Source of the DNA: Actinomycetota bacterium | Lineage (GTDB): Bacteria > Actinomycetota > Thermoleophilia > Gaiellales > Gaiellaceae | Direction: 5' to 3' | Assembly: GCA_019236545.1 (NCBI GenBank) | Contig: JAFAIV010000104.1 | Coordinates: 1-15,098 of the forward strand | Length of the DNA stretch: 15,098 nt | Shown here: one piece after another, positions 1 to 6,439 of the stretch | How positions within the stretch are numbered: the first letter of the stretch is position 1 | Layout: each line of letters starts with the position of its first letter | Position numbers and translations under genes: made by a program | Notes under the pieces: generated by a model | Told to the model about the DNA's origin: nothing | Database searches by the model: none | What the model saw: the letters and a program-made list of their open reading frames with translations, nothing else

Positions 1-960
1 CTCTTCCTGCTCGCCGACTCGACGGCATGGCTGTTCGTCGCGCGCGGACTTCAAGGGCTCGCCACAGGCGGCGCGATCAGCGCCGCCAGCGCGGCACTCC
101 TCGACCTGCACCCGCGCAAGGACGCCGGGCGCGTCGCGCTGACCAACGGGATCGCAGCGTCGTCCGGGCTCGGCGCCGGGATGCTTGCCTCCTCGGCGCT
201 CGTCCAGATCGGCTGGGAGCCGAGGATGCTCCCGTTCGTCGTCCTGCTCGCCCTCGTCGCCGTCGCCCTCACCGGGGCGTACCTCATGCCGGAGCCCGAC
301 ACGCGTCGCGGCCACTTCCACCTGACCCTCGAGCGGCCGCATGTGCCCGCGGTCGTCCGCCGGCCGTTCGTGCTCGCCGCGCTCGCCGTCCTCTCTTCCT
401 GGTCGATCGGAGCGCTGTTCTTCTCGCTCGGCCCGGAGCTCGGCGCACAGCTCTTCCACTCGAACGACGCCGTCGTCGCGGGCACCGGAGTCGTGACGCT
501 GACCGCGGCCGCCGCCGTCGCGCAGATCCTGACGGGGCGCACCGCGCCGTGGCTGGCCACAAGCCTCGGCTCCCTCGCGCTCAGCGTCGGGATCCTCCTG
601 ATCGCGCTCGCGGCAGCGACGGGCTCGGGCACGACCTACCTGCTCGGCTCGATCGTCGCGGGCGTCGGCTTCGGCGCCGCCTTCCTAGGCGGCCTGCGGG
701 CGCTCGTCTCGAAGATCCCGCCCGAACACCGCGCTGCCGTGCTGTCCGCGTTCTACGTGGCCGCGTACGCCTCGCTCTCGCTTCCGGCGATCGCTGCAGG
801 CGTCGTGGTGTCCTACCTCTCGCTCGCGACGACGTTCGAGATCTTCTCCGTCGCGGTCGCGGCGATCGGCCTGGTCGTCGCGCTCGAGGCCTGGCGCACC
901 CGCCCGCGCCGCCCCCAACTGCAGCTCGCCGAGAGCGACCGCCTCCCGCGCGCGGCCTGA
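1..960 (+). CDS. MFS transporter, C-terminal part (5' end outside window)
   Basis: Frame 1 is open from the first base to a TGA at 958-960, giving 319 residues of a hydrophobic membrane protein. The first visible residues (LFVARGLQGLATGG, residues 11-24) match MFS motif B in the fourth helix (RxxQGxxxG), so roughly the first three helices and the start codon lie upstream of the window. About nine hydrophobic segments follow, with a polar central linker near residues 97-116, and the protein ends in a short basic tail. This fits a 12-helix transporter of about 400 residues, probably a drug or metabolite exporter using the proton gradient. The substrate cannot be read from the sequence. An internal ATG at base 181 is in frame but would remove conserved helices, so it is not the start. 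The gene converges on infA with 45 bases between them and no clear terminator. Confidence 0.85.
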   Translation, partial: LFLLADSTAWLFVARGLQGLATGGAISAASAALLDLHPRKDAGRVALTNGIAASSGLGAGMLASSALVQIGWEPRMLPFVVLLALVAVALTGAYLMPEPDTRRGHFHLTLERPHVPAVVRRPFVLAALAVLSSWSIGALFFSLGPELGAQLFHSNDAVVAGTGVVTLTAAAAVAQILTGRTAPWLATSLGSLALSVGILLIALAAATGSGTTYLLGSIVAGVGFGAAFLGGLRALVSKIPPEHRAAVLSAFYVAAYASLSLPAIAAGVVVSYLSLATTFEIFSVAVAAIGLVVALEAWRTRPRRPQLQLAESDRLPRAA

Positions 961-1005
961 CCAGGCGTCGTTCCGGGTTCGATCCGCACCGCGTTCGGGC
1001 GTGTG

Positions 1006-1227
1006 TCAGCGTTCGCGGAAGACGATCCGGCCTCGGGTCAGGTCGTACGGCGAAAGCTCGACCTTCACCCGGTCTCCCGGGTTGATCCGGATCCGGTAGC
1101 GGCGCATCCGACCTGACGTGTAGCCGAGCGTCTCATGGCCGCTGTCGAGGGTGATGCGATGCATGCCGCTCTTGAACGACTCCGTGACCTCCCCCTCGAA
1201 CTCCACCTTCTCTTCCTTCCCGGCCAT
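1006..1227 (-). CDS. infA: Translation initiation factor IF-1
   Basis: The 73-residue product has the normal IF-1 length and OB fold. IF-1 binds the A site of the 30S subunit and helps IF-2 and IF-3 select the initiator tRNA. The C-terminal half carries the family signature: SGRMRRYRIRI (38-48), then NPGDRVKVELSPYDLTRGRI (49-68). The N-terminal half diverges from the usual bacterial form: SFKSGMHRITL stands where most have LPNAMFRVEL, and GYTSGRM where most have AHISGKM. The start is ATG at 1227 with a near-perfect Shine-Dalgarno (CCAAGGAGGT, 1231-1240 read on the minus strand) four bases upstream. The gene stands alone, without the adk, map, rpmJ or rpsM neighbours of the usual ribosomal-protein operon. 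It lies just downstream of an initiator tRNA on the same strand, with a terminator between them. Whether it is the only IF-1 gene or a second copy cannot be judged here. Confidence 0.95.
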   Translation of the reverse strand: MAGKEEKVEFEGEVTESFKSGMHRITLDSGHETLGYTSGRMRRYRIRINPGDRVKVELSPYDLTRGRIVFRER

Positions 1228-1251
1228 CGAACCTCCTTGGATCGGTCGCGG

Positions 1252-1281
1252 AAAAACGAAAAGCCCCGCGCAGGCGGGGCT
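1252..1281 (-). terminator. Intrinsic terminator after tRNA-fMet
   Basis: Read on the minus strand, an 8-base-pair stem (AGCCCCGC / GCGGGGCT) with a CTGC loop is followed by TTTTCGTTTTT. It begins seven bases past the 3' end of the tRNA and ends 25 bases before the infA start codon. It should end the tRNA transcript. infA then needs its own promoter or read-through. Confidence 0.85.
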
Positions 1282-1287
1282 CTTCGA

Positions 1288-1361
1288 TAGCGGGGGCAGG
1301 ATTTGAACCTGCGACCTCCGGGTTATGAGCCCGGCGAGCTACCTGGCTGCTCCACCCCGCG
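1288..1361 (-). tRNA. Initiator tRNA-fMet (CAT)
   Basis: This 74-base cloverleaf has anticodon CAT at 1325-1327. Initiator status is shown by three consecutive G:C pairs at the base of the anticodon stem (CCGGG, loop CTCATAA, CCCGG) and by an unpaired first acceptor position, C1 opposite U72. C1:U72 is, from memory, also the form found in mycobacterial initiators. The T arm reads GCAGG-TTCAAAT-CCTGC. The 3' CCA is not encoded (TATCG follows A73), so CCA would have to be added by the nucleotidyltransferase. The methionyl-tRNA made from it is formylated and starts translation. Confidence 0.95.
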
Positions 1362-1373
1362 TCGCGGTTCGGG

Positions 1374-1379
1374 ATTGTA
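1374..1379 (-). promoter_or_regulatory. Probable -10 box for tRNA-fMet
   Basis: Read on the minus strand, TACAAT lies 12 bases upstream of the tRNA 5' end, which would place transcription start a few bases before the mature tRNA. No good -35 hexamer stands 16-18 bases further up; that position is occupied by the inverted repeat at 1385-1402. Confidence 0.5.
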
Positions 1380-1384
1380 GCACC

Positions 1385-1402
1385 GGGGTTACGATCAACC
1401 CC
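1385..1402. repeat. Short inverted repeat before the GTG start
   Basis: A perfect 6-bp inverted repeat, GGGGTT / AACCCC with a 6-base spacer ACGATC, ends on the base before the GTG start at 1403. It also covers the -35 region of the divergent tRNA promoter. It could be an operator or a small hairpin in the leader of the plus-strand gene. Six base pairs in GC-rich DNA may also be chance. Confidence 0.4.
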
Positions 1403-1726
1403 GTGGCGGACTGGGGGATCTGGGGCGCGCTGATCGTCGGGGCGCTCGCGTGCGCGGCCGGGCTCGCGTTCGTCGTCGTGCGCGGGCTCCAGGGGTGGCG
1501 CGACCTCAAGCGGGCGCGCCGCCGGCTCTTCAAGGCGCTCGACGACCTTGCCGTAAAGGGTGAGGAGACGGCCGAGAAGACGGCCGCCCTCGGCGACACC
1601 GCGGAGATCGAGGAGAGCGTCACGCGGCTGCGCCGCTCGCTCGCGCAGCTCGCGGTCCTCCGCGAGGCGGCGGACGAGGCGCAGGAGACGTTCGGCCGTT
1701 TCGCCGCGGTGATGCCGCGCAAGTGA
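1403..1726 (+). CDS. Small single-pass membrane protein of unknown function
   Basis: The predicted product is 107 residues. A hydrophobic helix near the N terminus (about residues 7-26, WGALIVGALACAAGLAFVVV) is followed by a basic stretch (KRARRRLFK) and then a charged, alanine-rich helical region to the end. It is therefore probably anchored with the C-terminal coil in the cytoplasm. I chose GTG at 1403 because the only ATG further upstream in frame (1325) lies inside the tRNA anticodon and would force the mature tRNA sequence to be coding. No strong ribosome binding site precedes this GTG. The stop overlaps the GTG of the exopolyphosphatase gene (GTGA), so the two are very likely co-translated. 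The size and layout recall FtsB/DivIC-like proteins, which can neighbour ppx in actinobacteria, but I see no specific motif and do not make that assignment. Confidence 0.7.
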   Translation: MADWGIWGALIVGALACAAGLAFVVVRGLQGWRDLKRARRRLFKALDDLAVKGEETAEKTAALGDTAEIEESVTRLRRSLAQLAVLREAADEAQETFGRFAAVMPRK

Positions 1727-2622
1727 TCGTCGGCGCGGTCGACCTCGGCACGAACACGACCCGCCTGCTCGTCGCCGAGGTCGAGGGCGGCGCGATCCGC
1801 CGCGAGCTCCACCGCGAGAGCCGGATCACACGGCTCGGCGAGGGCGTCGACGCGCGGCGCCGGCTCCTCCCCGTCCCGATTGCGCGGGTCCGCAACGTCC
1901 TCACCGACTACCGCCGAGCCGCGGAGTCGCTCGGAGCGGAGCGCGTCCTGCTCGTCGCGACGAGCGCGGTGCGCGACGCGGAGAACGGCGAGGCATTCCT
2001 CGGCGAGATCGAGTGGAGCTACGGGTTCGTGACGCGCCTGCTCTCGGGCGACGAGGAGGCGGAGCTGACGCGCCGCGGCGTCGGCGCGACCGAGCCGGGG
2101 ACGCTCGTCGTCGACATCGGCGGCGGCTCGACCGAGCTCGCCCTCGGGGAGTTCCACGTCAGCCTGCCGATGGGCTCGGTGCGCTTCACGGAGCGCTACG
2201 GCGAGGACATCGCGCGCTCGCGGGCGGAGGCGCGGAACCTCCTGCCCGAGCTCGACCCGGCGCGCGCGGTCGGCGTCGCCGGGACGATCACGACCTTCGC
2301 CGCCCTCGACCTCGGCCTGGAGGCGTACGACAGCGAGCGGGTCGACGGCCACCGCCTCACGCGGGAGGGCGCGCGCGTGCAGCTCGAGCGTCTCGCCGCG
2401 CTCCCGATCGCCGAGCGCCGCCTGGTGCCGGCGCTCGAGCCGGAGCGCGCGCCGGTGATCGTCGCCGGCGGCGCGATCCTCCTCGCCGTCCTCGACCGCT
2501 ACGGCCTCGACGAGATCGGAGTGAGCGAGCACGACATCCTCGACGGTGCCGCGCTGCTCGCGGCAGAGCTCCCGGAGCGCGGCGAGGGCGACGCGCCGCC
2601 CGGCGCGTTCACCTGCTGCTAG
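1723..2622 (+). CDS. ppx: Exopolyphosphatase / Ppx-GppA family phosphatase
   Basis: This 299-residue protein of the ASKHA (actin/Hsp70/sugar kinase) fold releases terminal phosphate from polyphosphate, or in some members hydrolyses pppGpp. Visible motifs are phosphate-1 VDLGTNTTRLLV (6-17), the SGDEEAEL segment with the likely catalytic glutamate (108-115), phosphate-2 VVDIGGGSTEL (129-139), LPMGSVRFTERY (148-159) and the adenosine-type motif region VAGTITTFAAL (185-195). It is the short, two-domain form without the C-terminal HD-like extension of E. coli Ppx, similar in length to the short actinobacterial enzymes. The GTG start overlaps the stop of the upstream membrane protein gene by four bases. 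The stop TAG lies in a CTAG that also supplies the stop of the convergent CBS gene. Exopolyphosphatase is more likely than guanosine pentaphosphatase, but the sequence alone does not separate them. Confidence 0.88.
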   Translation: MIVGAVDLGTNTTRLLVAEVEGGAIRRELHRESRITRLGEGVDARRRLLPVPIARVRNVLTDYRRAAESLGAERVLLVATSAVRDAENGEAFLGEIEWSYGFVTRLLSGDEEAELTRRGVGATEPGTLVVDIGGGSTELALGEFHVSLPMGSVRFTERYGEDIARSRAEARNLLPELDPARAVGVAGTITTFAALDLGLEAYDSERVDGHRLTREGARVQLERLAALPIAERRLVPALEPERAPVIVAGGAILLAVLDRYGLDEIGVSEHDILDGAALLAAELPERGEGDAPPGAFTCC

Positions 2623-3041
2623 AGCTCGATCGGCTCTTCCGGCGGCTCGTCCTCGGCCAGCCGGCGCTGGACGATCGCGCGCGAGATGACCCCGACGAGG
2701 CGGCCGTCGGGCTCGATCACCGGCACGCGCTCGAGATCGTGCTCCTCGAGGAACCGAAATGCGGCGTCGAGCTCGAGCGAGGCGTCGAGCGTGTGGTACG
2801 GCGGCTCCGCCACCTCGCGCAGCGTCGTCGAGCGCGGGTCGCGGCCGGCAGCCACGACCTCGCGCACGAGCGTCTTCCGCGTGATCACGCCGAGCAGCCG
2901 CCCGGCGTCGTCGGTGACGAAGACGGCGCGCACGTCCGGGTTGCCCAGGCACTCCCCCGCCTCCTGCGCGCTGGCGCCCGCGCCGAGGGTCGTCGGCTCG
3001 GGGACCATCGCCTCGCGGACGACCTGCGCGACCATGCTCAC
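2619..3041 (-). CDS. Two-CBS-domain protein
   Basis: The 140-residue protein consists almost entirely of a Bateman module. CBS1 spans about residues 9-60 (MVPEPTTLGAGASAQEAG ... AVFVTDDAGRLLGVITRKTL) and CBS2 about 76-127 (YHTLDASLELDAAFRFLE ... RVPVIEPDGRLVGVISRAIV). Such proteins bind adenine nucleotides or related ligands and usually sense energy charge. No effector domain is attached, so the partner protein is unknown. The GTG start overlaps the TGA of the dehydrogenase gene (GTGA), and ATG two codons later is the alternative. Being last in the amino-acid uptake and dehydrogenase block suggests, as an inference, that it modulates one of those proteins. The stop codon shares its CTAG with the convergent ppx gene. 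Confidence 0.88.
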   Translation of the reverse strand: MSMVAQVVREAMVPEPTTLGAGASAQEAGECLGNPDVRAVFVTDDAGRLLGVITRKTLVREVVAAGRDPRSTTLREVAEPPYHTLDASLELDAAFRFLEEHDLERVPVIEPDGRLVGVISRAIVQRRLAEDEPPEEPIEL

Positions 3042-4324
3042 GGGTAGATGCCGCGCGCCTCGAGCGCTCCGGAGACCTCGCGGATCGCGGCGGCCATCGC
3101 GGCCTGCCGCAGCGTGATCCGCTTCTCGTCCGCGAGCGCGTAGACGCGGTCGAACGCGTCGCTCATCTTGTCGGAGAGCTTGCGCCGGATCTCCTCACGG
3201 TCCCAGAAGAGGCGGCCGAGGTCCTGCACCCACTCGAAGTACGAGACCGTGACGCCGCCGGCGTTGGCGAGGATGTCCGGGACGACCGGGATCCCGCGGT
3301 CAGCGAGAATCGCATCCGCCTCGATCGTCGTCGGGCCGTTCGCGCCCTCGACGACGAGCGACGCGCGCACCTTCGCGGCGTTCGCGGCCGTGACCTGGTC
3401 CTCGCGCGCGGCGAGCACGAGGATGTCGCACGGCAGCTCGAGCAGCTCCTCGTTCGTGATCCGCTCGCAGCGGTCGTAGCCCTCGAGCGAGCCGTGCTCG
3501 GCGACGTAGGCGTGCAGCTCCGGGACGTCGAGGCCCGCCTCGTTGTGGAGGCCGCCGGAGATGTCCGAGACGGCCACCACGATCGCGCCGCGGTCGTGGA
3601 GCTCGGACGCGGCGACGCCGCCGACGTTGCCGAAGCCCTGGACGACGCAACGCTGCCCCGGGAGCGTGCGGCCGAGCCGCGTGCATGCCTGGTCGGTGAC
3701 CATGACGACGCCGGCGCCGGTCGCCTCGCGGCGGAAGACCGAGCCGCCGATCGAGATCGGCTTGCCCGTCACGACCTCCGGGACGACGTAGCCCTTCTGG
3801 ACGGAGTACGTGTCCATGATCCACGCCATCGTCTGGTCGTTCGTGGCCATGTCCGGGGCGGGGATGTCCGTGTGCGGGCCGATCTCGCGGATCAGCTCGG
3901 AGGTGAAGCGGCGCGTCAACTTCTCGAGCTCGGTGCGGGAGAGCGAGCGCACGTCGACGCGGATGCCGCCCTTCGCGCCGCCGTACGGCAGCCGCAGCAG
4001 CGCGCACTTCCACGTCATCCACGTCGCGAGCGCCGCGCACTCGCCGAGGGAGACCTCGGGGTCGTAGCGGAGGCCGCCCTTCGTGGGCCCGAGCACCGTG
4101 GAGTGCTGGACGCGGTATCCCGGGAAGACCTGGATCGAGCCGTCGTCGCGCCGCAGCGGGACGCTGACGATCACAGCGCGCTCCGGGAAGCTCAGGCGCT
4201 CGACGATCTCGTCGGGGACGTCTGCGTGTGGGACGGCCTGCTCGAACTGCGCCCGCGCCATGAGGAACAGCGGCGTGTCCCACTCCAGCCGCTGGTCGAG
4301 GGGCGATGCCTCCAGGCTTGCCAC
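3038..4324 (-). CDS. gdhA: Glu/Leu/Phe/Val dehydrogenase, probably NAD-type glutamate dehydrogenase
   Basis: The 428-residue enzyme catalyses reversible oxidative deamination of an L-amino acid, most likely glutamate to 2-oxoglutarate and ammonium, in the cytoplasm. Visible residues are the PTKGGLRYDP region (80-89), K106 in WMTWKCAL (substrate carboxylate), catalytic K118 in PYGGAKGGI, D158 in PAPDMAT and the Rossmann loop GFGNVGG (230-236). An aspartate at the end of the second strand (AVSDISGG, D254) favours NAD over NADP. The length matches the 410-430-residue hexameric class. The start is GTG at 4324, eleven bases after the coiled-coil gene's stop, with only a weak GC-rich ribosome binding site. 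The N-terminal WDTPLFLMARAQFEQA segment resembles that of homologues and supports this start. Its position directly after an amino-acid ABC transporter suggests a catabolic role. Confidence 0.93.
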   Translation of the reverse strand: MASLEASPLDQRLEWDTPLFLMARAQFEQAVPHADVPDEIVERLSFPERAVIVSVPLRRDDGSIQVFPGYRVQHSTVLGPTKGGLRYDPEVSLGECAALATWMTWKCALLRLPYGGAKGGIRVDVRSLSRTELEKLTRRFTSELIREIGPHTDIPAPDMATNDQTMAWIMDTYSVQKGYVVPEVVTGKPISIGGSVFRREATGAGVVMVTDQACTRLGRTLPGQRCVVQGFGNVGGVAASELHDRGAIVVAVSDISGGLHNEAGLDVPELHAYVAEHGSLEGYDRCERITNEELLELPCDILVLAAREDQVTAANAAKVRASLVVEGANGPTTIEADAILADRGIPVVPDILANAGGVTVSYFEWVQDLGRLFWDREEIRRKLSDKMSDAFDRVYALADEKRITLRQAAMAAAIREVSGALEARGIYP

Positions 4325-4335
4325 CGCCGCGGAGC

Positions 4336-5013
4336 CTAGCCCAACTCCCGGGCGAGCCTGTCGCGTAGCCCCGTGACCCCCGCGAGCGCGCTCGGGTCGC
4401 CGGAGACGCTGGCCACGAGCTCGGTGGCCTCCCGCGCGATCCGGTCGCGCTCGGCGGCCAGGCCGGACGACGCGAGCAGCAGCGCACCGCGCGCCTCCTC
4501 CGCCCAGGCGAGCACGCCCGCGAGCCCCGGCGCGGGCGCGAGAGACGCCGCCTGCGCGACGCGCGGGAGCTCGCCGAAGGCGCGCGCGAGCGCTCCCGCG
4601 TGCGCCGCGAGCTCGGCTGCCTCGCTCCGCCGGTGCTCCGCCTCCGCCTCCAGCCGCGTCCGCTCCACGGACGCCCGCTCCACCCGGAGCTCGGCCTCCC
4701 GCAGCGCGTCGCGCGCGTGCTGCACCGCGCGCTCGGCCGCGAGCCGCTCGTCGTCCTTGCGCGCCCGCTCCAGCTGCGCGTCCGCTTCCGCGAGCGCCGT
4801 CGTCGCGTCCCCGAGCGCCGCCTCGGCCGCTTCCGTCTCGCGCGCGAGCGCGAGCTCCGCCGCCGGCAGCGCGTCGAGGAACGAGGCCGCCGCCTCGGCG
4901 CTCGCCCGCAGGCCCTCGAGCTCCCGCCCGAGCCGCTCGATGCGCGCCACCTCGTCGGCTGCGTCCGCGTCGCGCCGCTCGAGCTCGTCCGCGATCCGGA
5001 GCAGCGGCTCCAT
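4336..5013 (-). CDS. Coiled-coil protein of unknown function in the transporter operon
   Basis: This predicted cytoplasmic protein of 225 residues is built almost wholly from long, charged, alanine-, glutamate- and arginine-rich helices (heptad-like from about residue 5 to 150). A more hydrophobic helical part near residues 155-185 includes LASLAP-type turns (AASLAPAPGLAGVLAWAEEA). No signal peptide, membrane helix or catalytic motif is seen. The start ATG shares one base with the stop of the ATPase gene (TGATG), so translation is coupled. The true reading frame is supported by that junction and by the helical repeat pattern; the same frame stays open upstream through the ATPase gene, but that part is a shadow. 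It could be a structural or regulatory partner of the transporter or of the dehydrogenase. I do not recognise the family. Confidence 0.75.
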   Translation of the reverse strand: MEPLLRIADELERRDADAADEVARIERLGRELEGLRASAEAAASFLDALPAAELALARETEAAEAALGDATTALAEADAQLERARKDDERLAAERAVQHARDALREAELRVERASVERTRLEAEAEHRRSEAAELAAHAGALARAFGELPRVAQAASLAPAPGLAGVLAWAEEARGALLLASSGLAAERDRIAREATELVASVSGDPSALAGVTGLRDRLARELG

Positions 5014-5714
5014 CACTCGACGAGCGCGAGGAAGCGCTTCGTCCGCTCCTCCTTCGGCGCCGAGAAGAACTCGTCCGGCGGCGCCTCCTCGACGATCCGG
5101 CCCTCGTCCATCATCAGCACGCTGCTCGCGACGTCGTTCGCGAAACGGAAGTCGTGTGAGACGACGACCATCGTCATCCCCTCGCGCGCGAGCCGCTCCA
5201 TCACGTCGCGCACCTCGCGGACGAGCTCGATGTCGAGCGCCGACGTCGGCTCGTCGAAGAGCATCGCCTTCGGCTTCATCACGAGCGCCCGCGCGATCGC
5301 GACGCGCTGCTGCTGCCCGCCGGAGAGCTCGTCCGGGTACTTCGCCGCGTGCTCGGCGAGCCCGACGCGCGTGAGGAACGCCAGCGCCTGGTCCTTCGCC
5401 TCGTCCTTCTTCAGCCGCCGCACCTCGACGAGCCCGCACATGACGTTGTCGAGGGCGGTCATGTTCTGGAAGAGGTTGAAGCGCTGGAAGACCATGCCGA
5501 CCTCGCCCGGCCCCGGCGCGCGCCCCTCGAGCGTCACAGTGCCGCGGTCGGGCGTCTCGAGCGTGGCGAGCATCCGCAGCAGCGTCGACTTTCCCGACCC
5601 GGACGGCCCGATGATCACCTTGACCTGCCCCGGCTCGACCTCGAACGTCACGCCGCGCAGCACCTCGAGGTCGCCGTACCACTTCACCACGTCATCGGCC
5701 TTGAGGACGCTCAT
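5013..5714 (-). CDS. Polar amino acid ABC transporter, ATP-binding protein (GlnQ-like)
   Basis: The 233-residue ATPase energises the importer at the inner face of the membrane. Motifs in order: Walker A GPSGSGKST (36-44), Q-loop Q77 in VFQRFNLFQNMT, signature LSGGQQQR (130-137), Walker B MLFDEP (151-156) followed by the D-loop SALD, and H-loop H187 in VVSHDF. FNLFQNMTALDNV is typical of the GlnQ/HisP/ArtP polar amino-acid subfamily. Small departures from the family consensus are SALDIELV, where SALDPELV is usual, and SHDFRFA, where THEMGFA is usual; neither removes a catalytic residue. The ATG start overlaps the permease stop (ATGA), and the stop overlaps the next gene's start (TGATG). Confidence 0.95.
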   Translation of the reverse strand: MSVLKADDVVKWYGDLEVLRGVTFEVEPGQVKVIIGPSGSGKSTLLRMLATLETPDRGTVTLEGRAPGPGEVGMVFQRFNLFQNMTALDNVMCGLVEVRRLKKDEAKDQALAFLTRVGLAEHAAKYPDELSGGQQQRVAIARALVMKPKAMLFDEPTSALDIELVREVRDVMERLAREGMTMVVVSHDFRFANDVASSVLMMDEGRIVEEAPPDEFFSAPKEERTKRFLALVE

Positions 5715-6436
5715 CGCGCGTCGTGGGAGGCGACGGCCCGCACGCGCCGCCGGGCCGAGGAGAACGTGAACCGCTTCTCGAGCCGGCTCTGGACGAACAT
5801 CAGGATCGACACGATGAAGAGGTAGTACAGCGCGGCCGCGGCGTACGCCTCCTCGTAGGAGAAGTTCGTCGAGTAGAAGTCCTGCGCCGCGGTCAGCAGC
5901 TCGCGCACGGAGATCGCGAACGCGAGGCTCGTGAGCTTGAGGAGCGTGATGAACTCGTTCCCCATCGGCGGGATGACGATCCGGATCGCCTGCGGGACGA
6001 CGATCCGCCGCAGGATCCGCCGCCGCGACATCCCCAGCGCGCGCCCGGCGAGCTCCTGGCCCGGGTCGACCGAGAGCAGACCGGAGCGGATGATCTCCGC
6101 CATGTAGGCGGCCTCGTTCAGGGACAGCGCGATCGCCGCCGCGAGGAACGGTGTGAACCAGTTGTCGCGGAAGACGCCCCAGATCTGCGGCAGGGCGTCC
6201 CAGATGAAGAGGAGCTGCAGCAGCGTCGGTGTCGCCCGGAAGATCCAGGTGTAGAAGAAGACGAAGCCGCGCACGCCGCGCCGCGGGCTCGCGCGACCGA
6301 GCGCGAGGAAGAACCCGATCACGATCGCGACCGCGAACGAGACGAGCGTCAGCTCGATGGCGAGCAGCGCCCCCCTCCAGAACGGCTCGGAGGAGAGCGC
6401 TGCCCAGAAGAGATGTGTGCTGAACCCGAGGAGCAG
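5711..6436 (-). CDS. Polar amino acid ABC transporter permease; unusual start
   Basis: This is a His/Glu/Gln/Arg-type permease with about five helices. It has NEAAYMAEIIRSG before the cytoplasmic loop, the EAA-type loop GQELAGRALGMSRRR that contacts the ATPase, then PQAIRIVIPPMGNEFITLLK and the TSLAFAISVREL segment. Homology-like sequence (STHLFWAALSSEPFWRGALLAIEL) extends upstream of the first GTG (6320-6322), which lies in the middle of helix 1, so that GTG cannot be the true start. Between it and the TAA that ends the binding-protein gene (6440-6442) there is no ATG, GTG or TTG in frame. Candidates are CTG at 6434-6436, two codons after the TAA, giving 241 residues as listed here, or CTG at 6365-6367, which is preceded by GGAGG at good spacing. 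A sequence error or read-through of the TAA is also possible. The product itself is secure; the 5' end is not. Confidence 0.85.
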   Translation of the reverse strand: MLLGFSTHLFWAALSSEPFWRGALLAIELTLVSFAVAIVIGFFLALGRASPRRGVRGFVFFYTWIFRATPTLLQLLFIWDALPQIWGVFRDNWFTPFLAAAIALSLNEAAYMAEIIRSGLLSVDPGQELAGRALGMSRRRILRRIVVPQAIRIVIPPMGNEFITLLKLTSLAFAISVRELLTAAQDFYSTNFSYEEAYAAAALYYLFIVSILMFVQSRLEKRFTFSSARRRVRAVASHDAR

Positions 6437-6439
6437 CGG

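Noticed and set aside
976..985. GGTTCGATCC, identical to a tRNA T-loop, between the MFS gene and infA; possible tRNA fragment or attachment site
   Set aside because: The flanking bases do not form the 5-bp T stem, no anticodon arm or acceptor half is near, and no integrase is present.
1325..1405. ATG at 1325 as the start of the small membrane protein
   Set aside because: It lies in the tRNA anticodon and the extra 26 residues would be encoded by antisense tRNA sequence; GTG 1403 leads directly into the membrane helix.
6320..6322. GTG at 6320-6322 as the permease start
   Set aside because: It falls in the middle of transmembrane helix 1, and typical permease sequence continues upstream.
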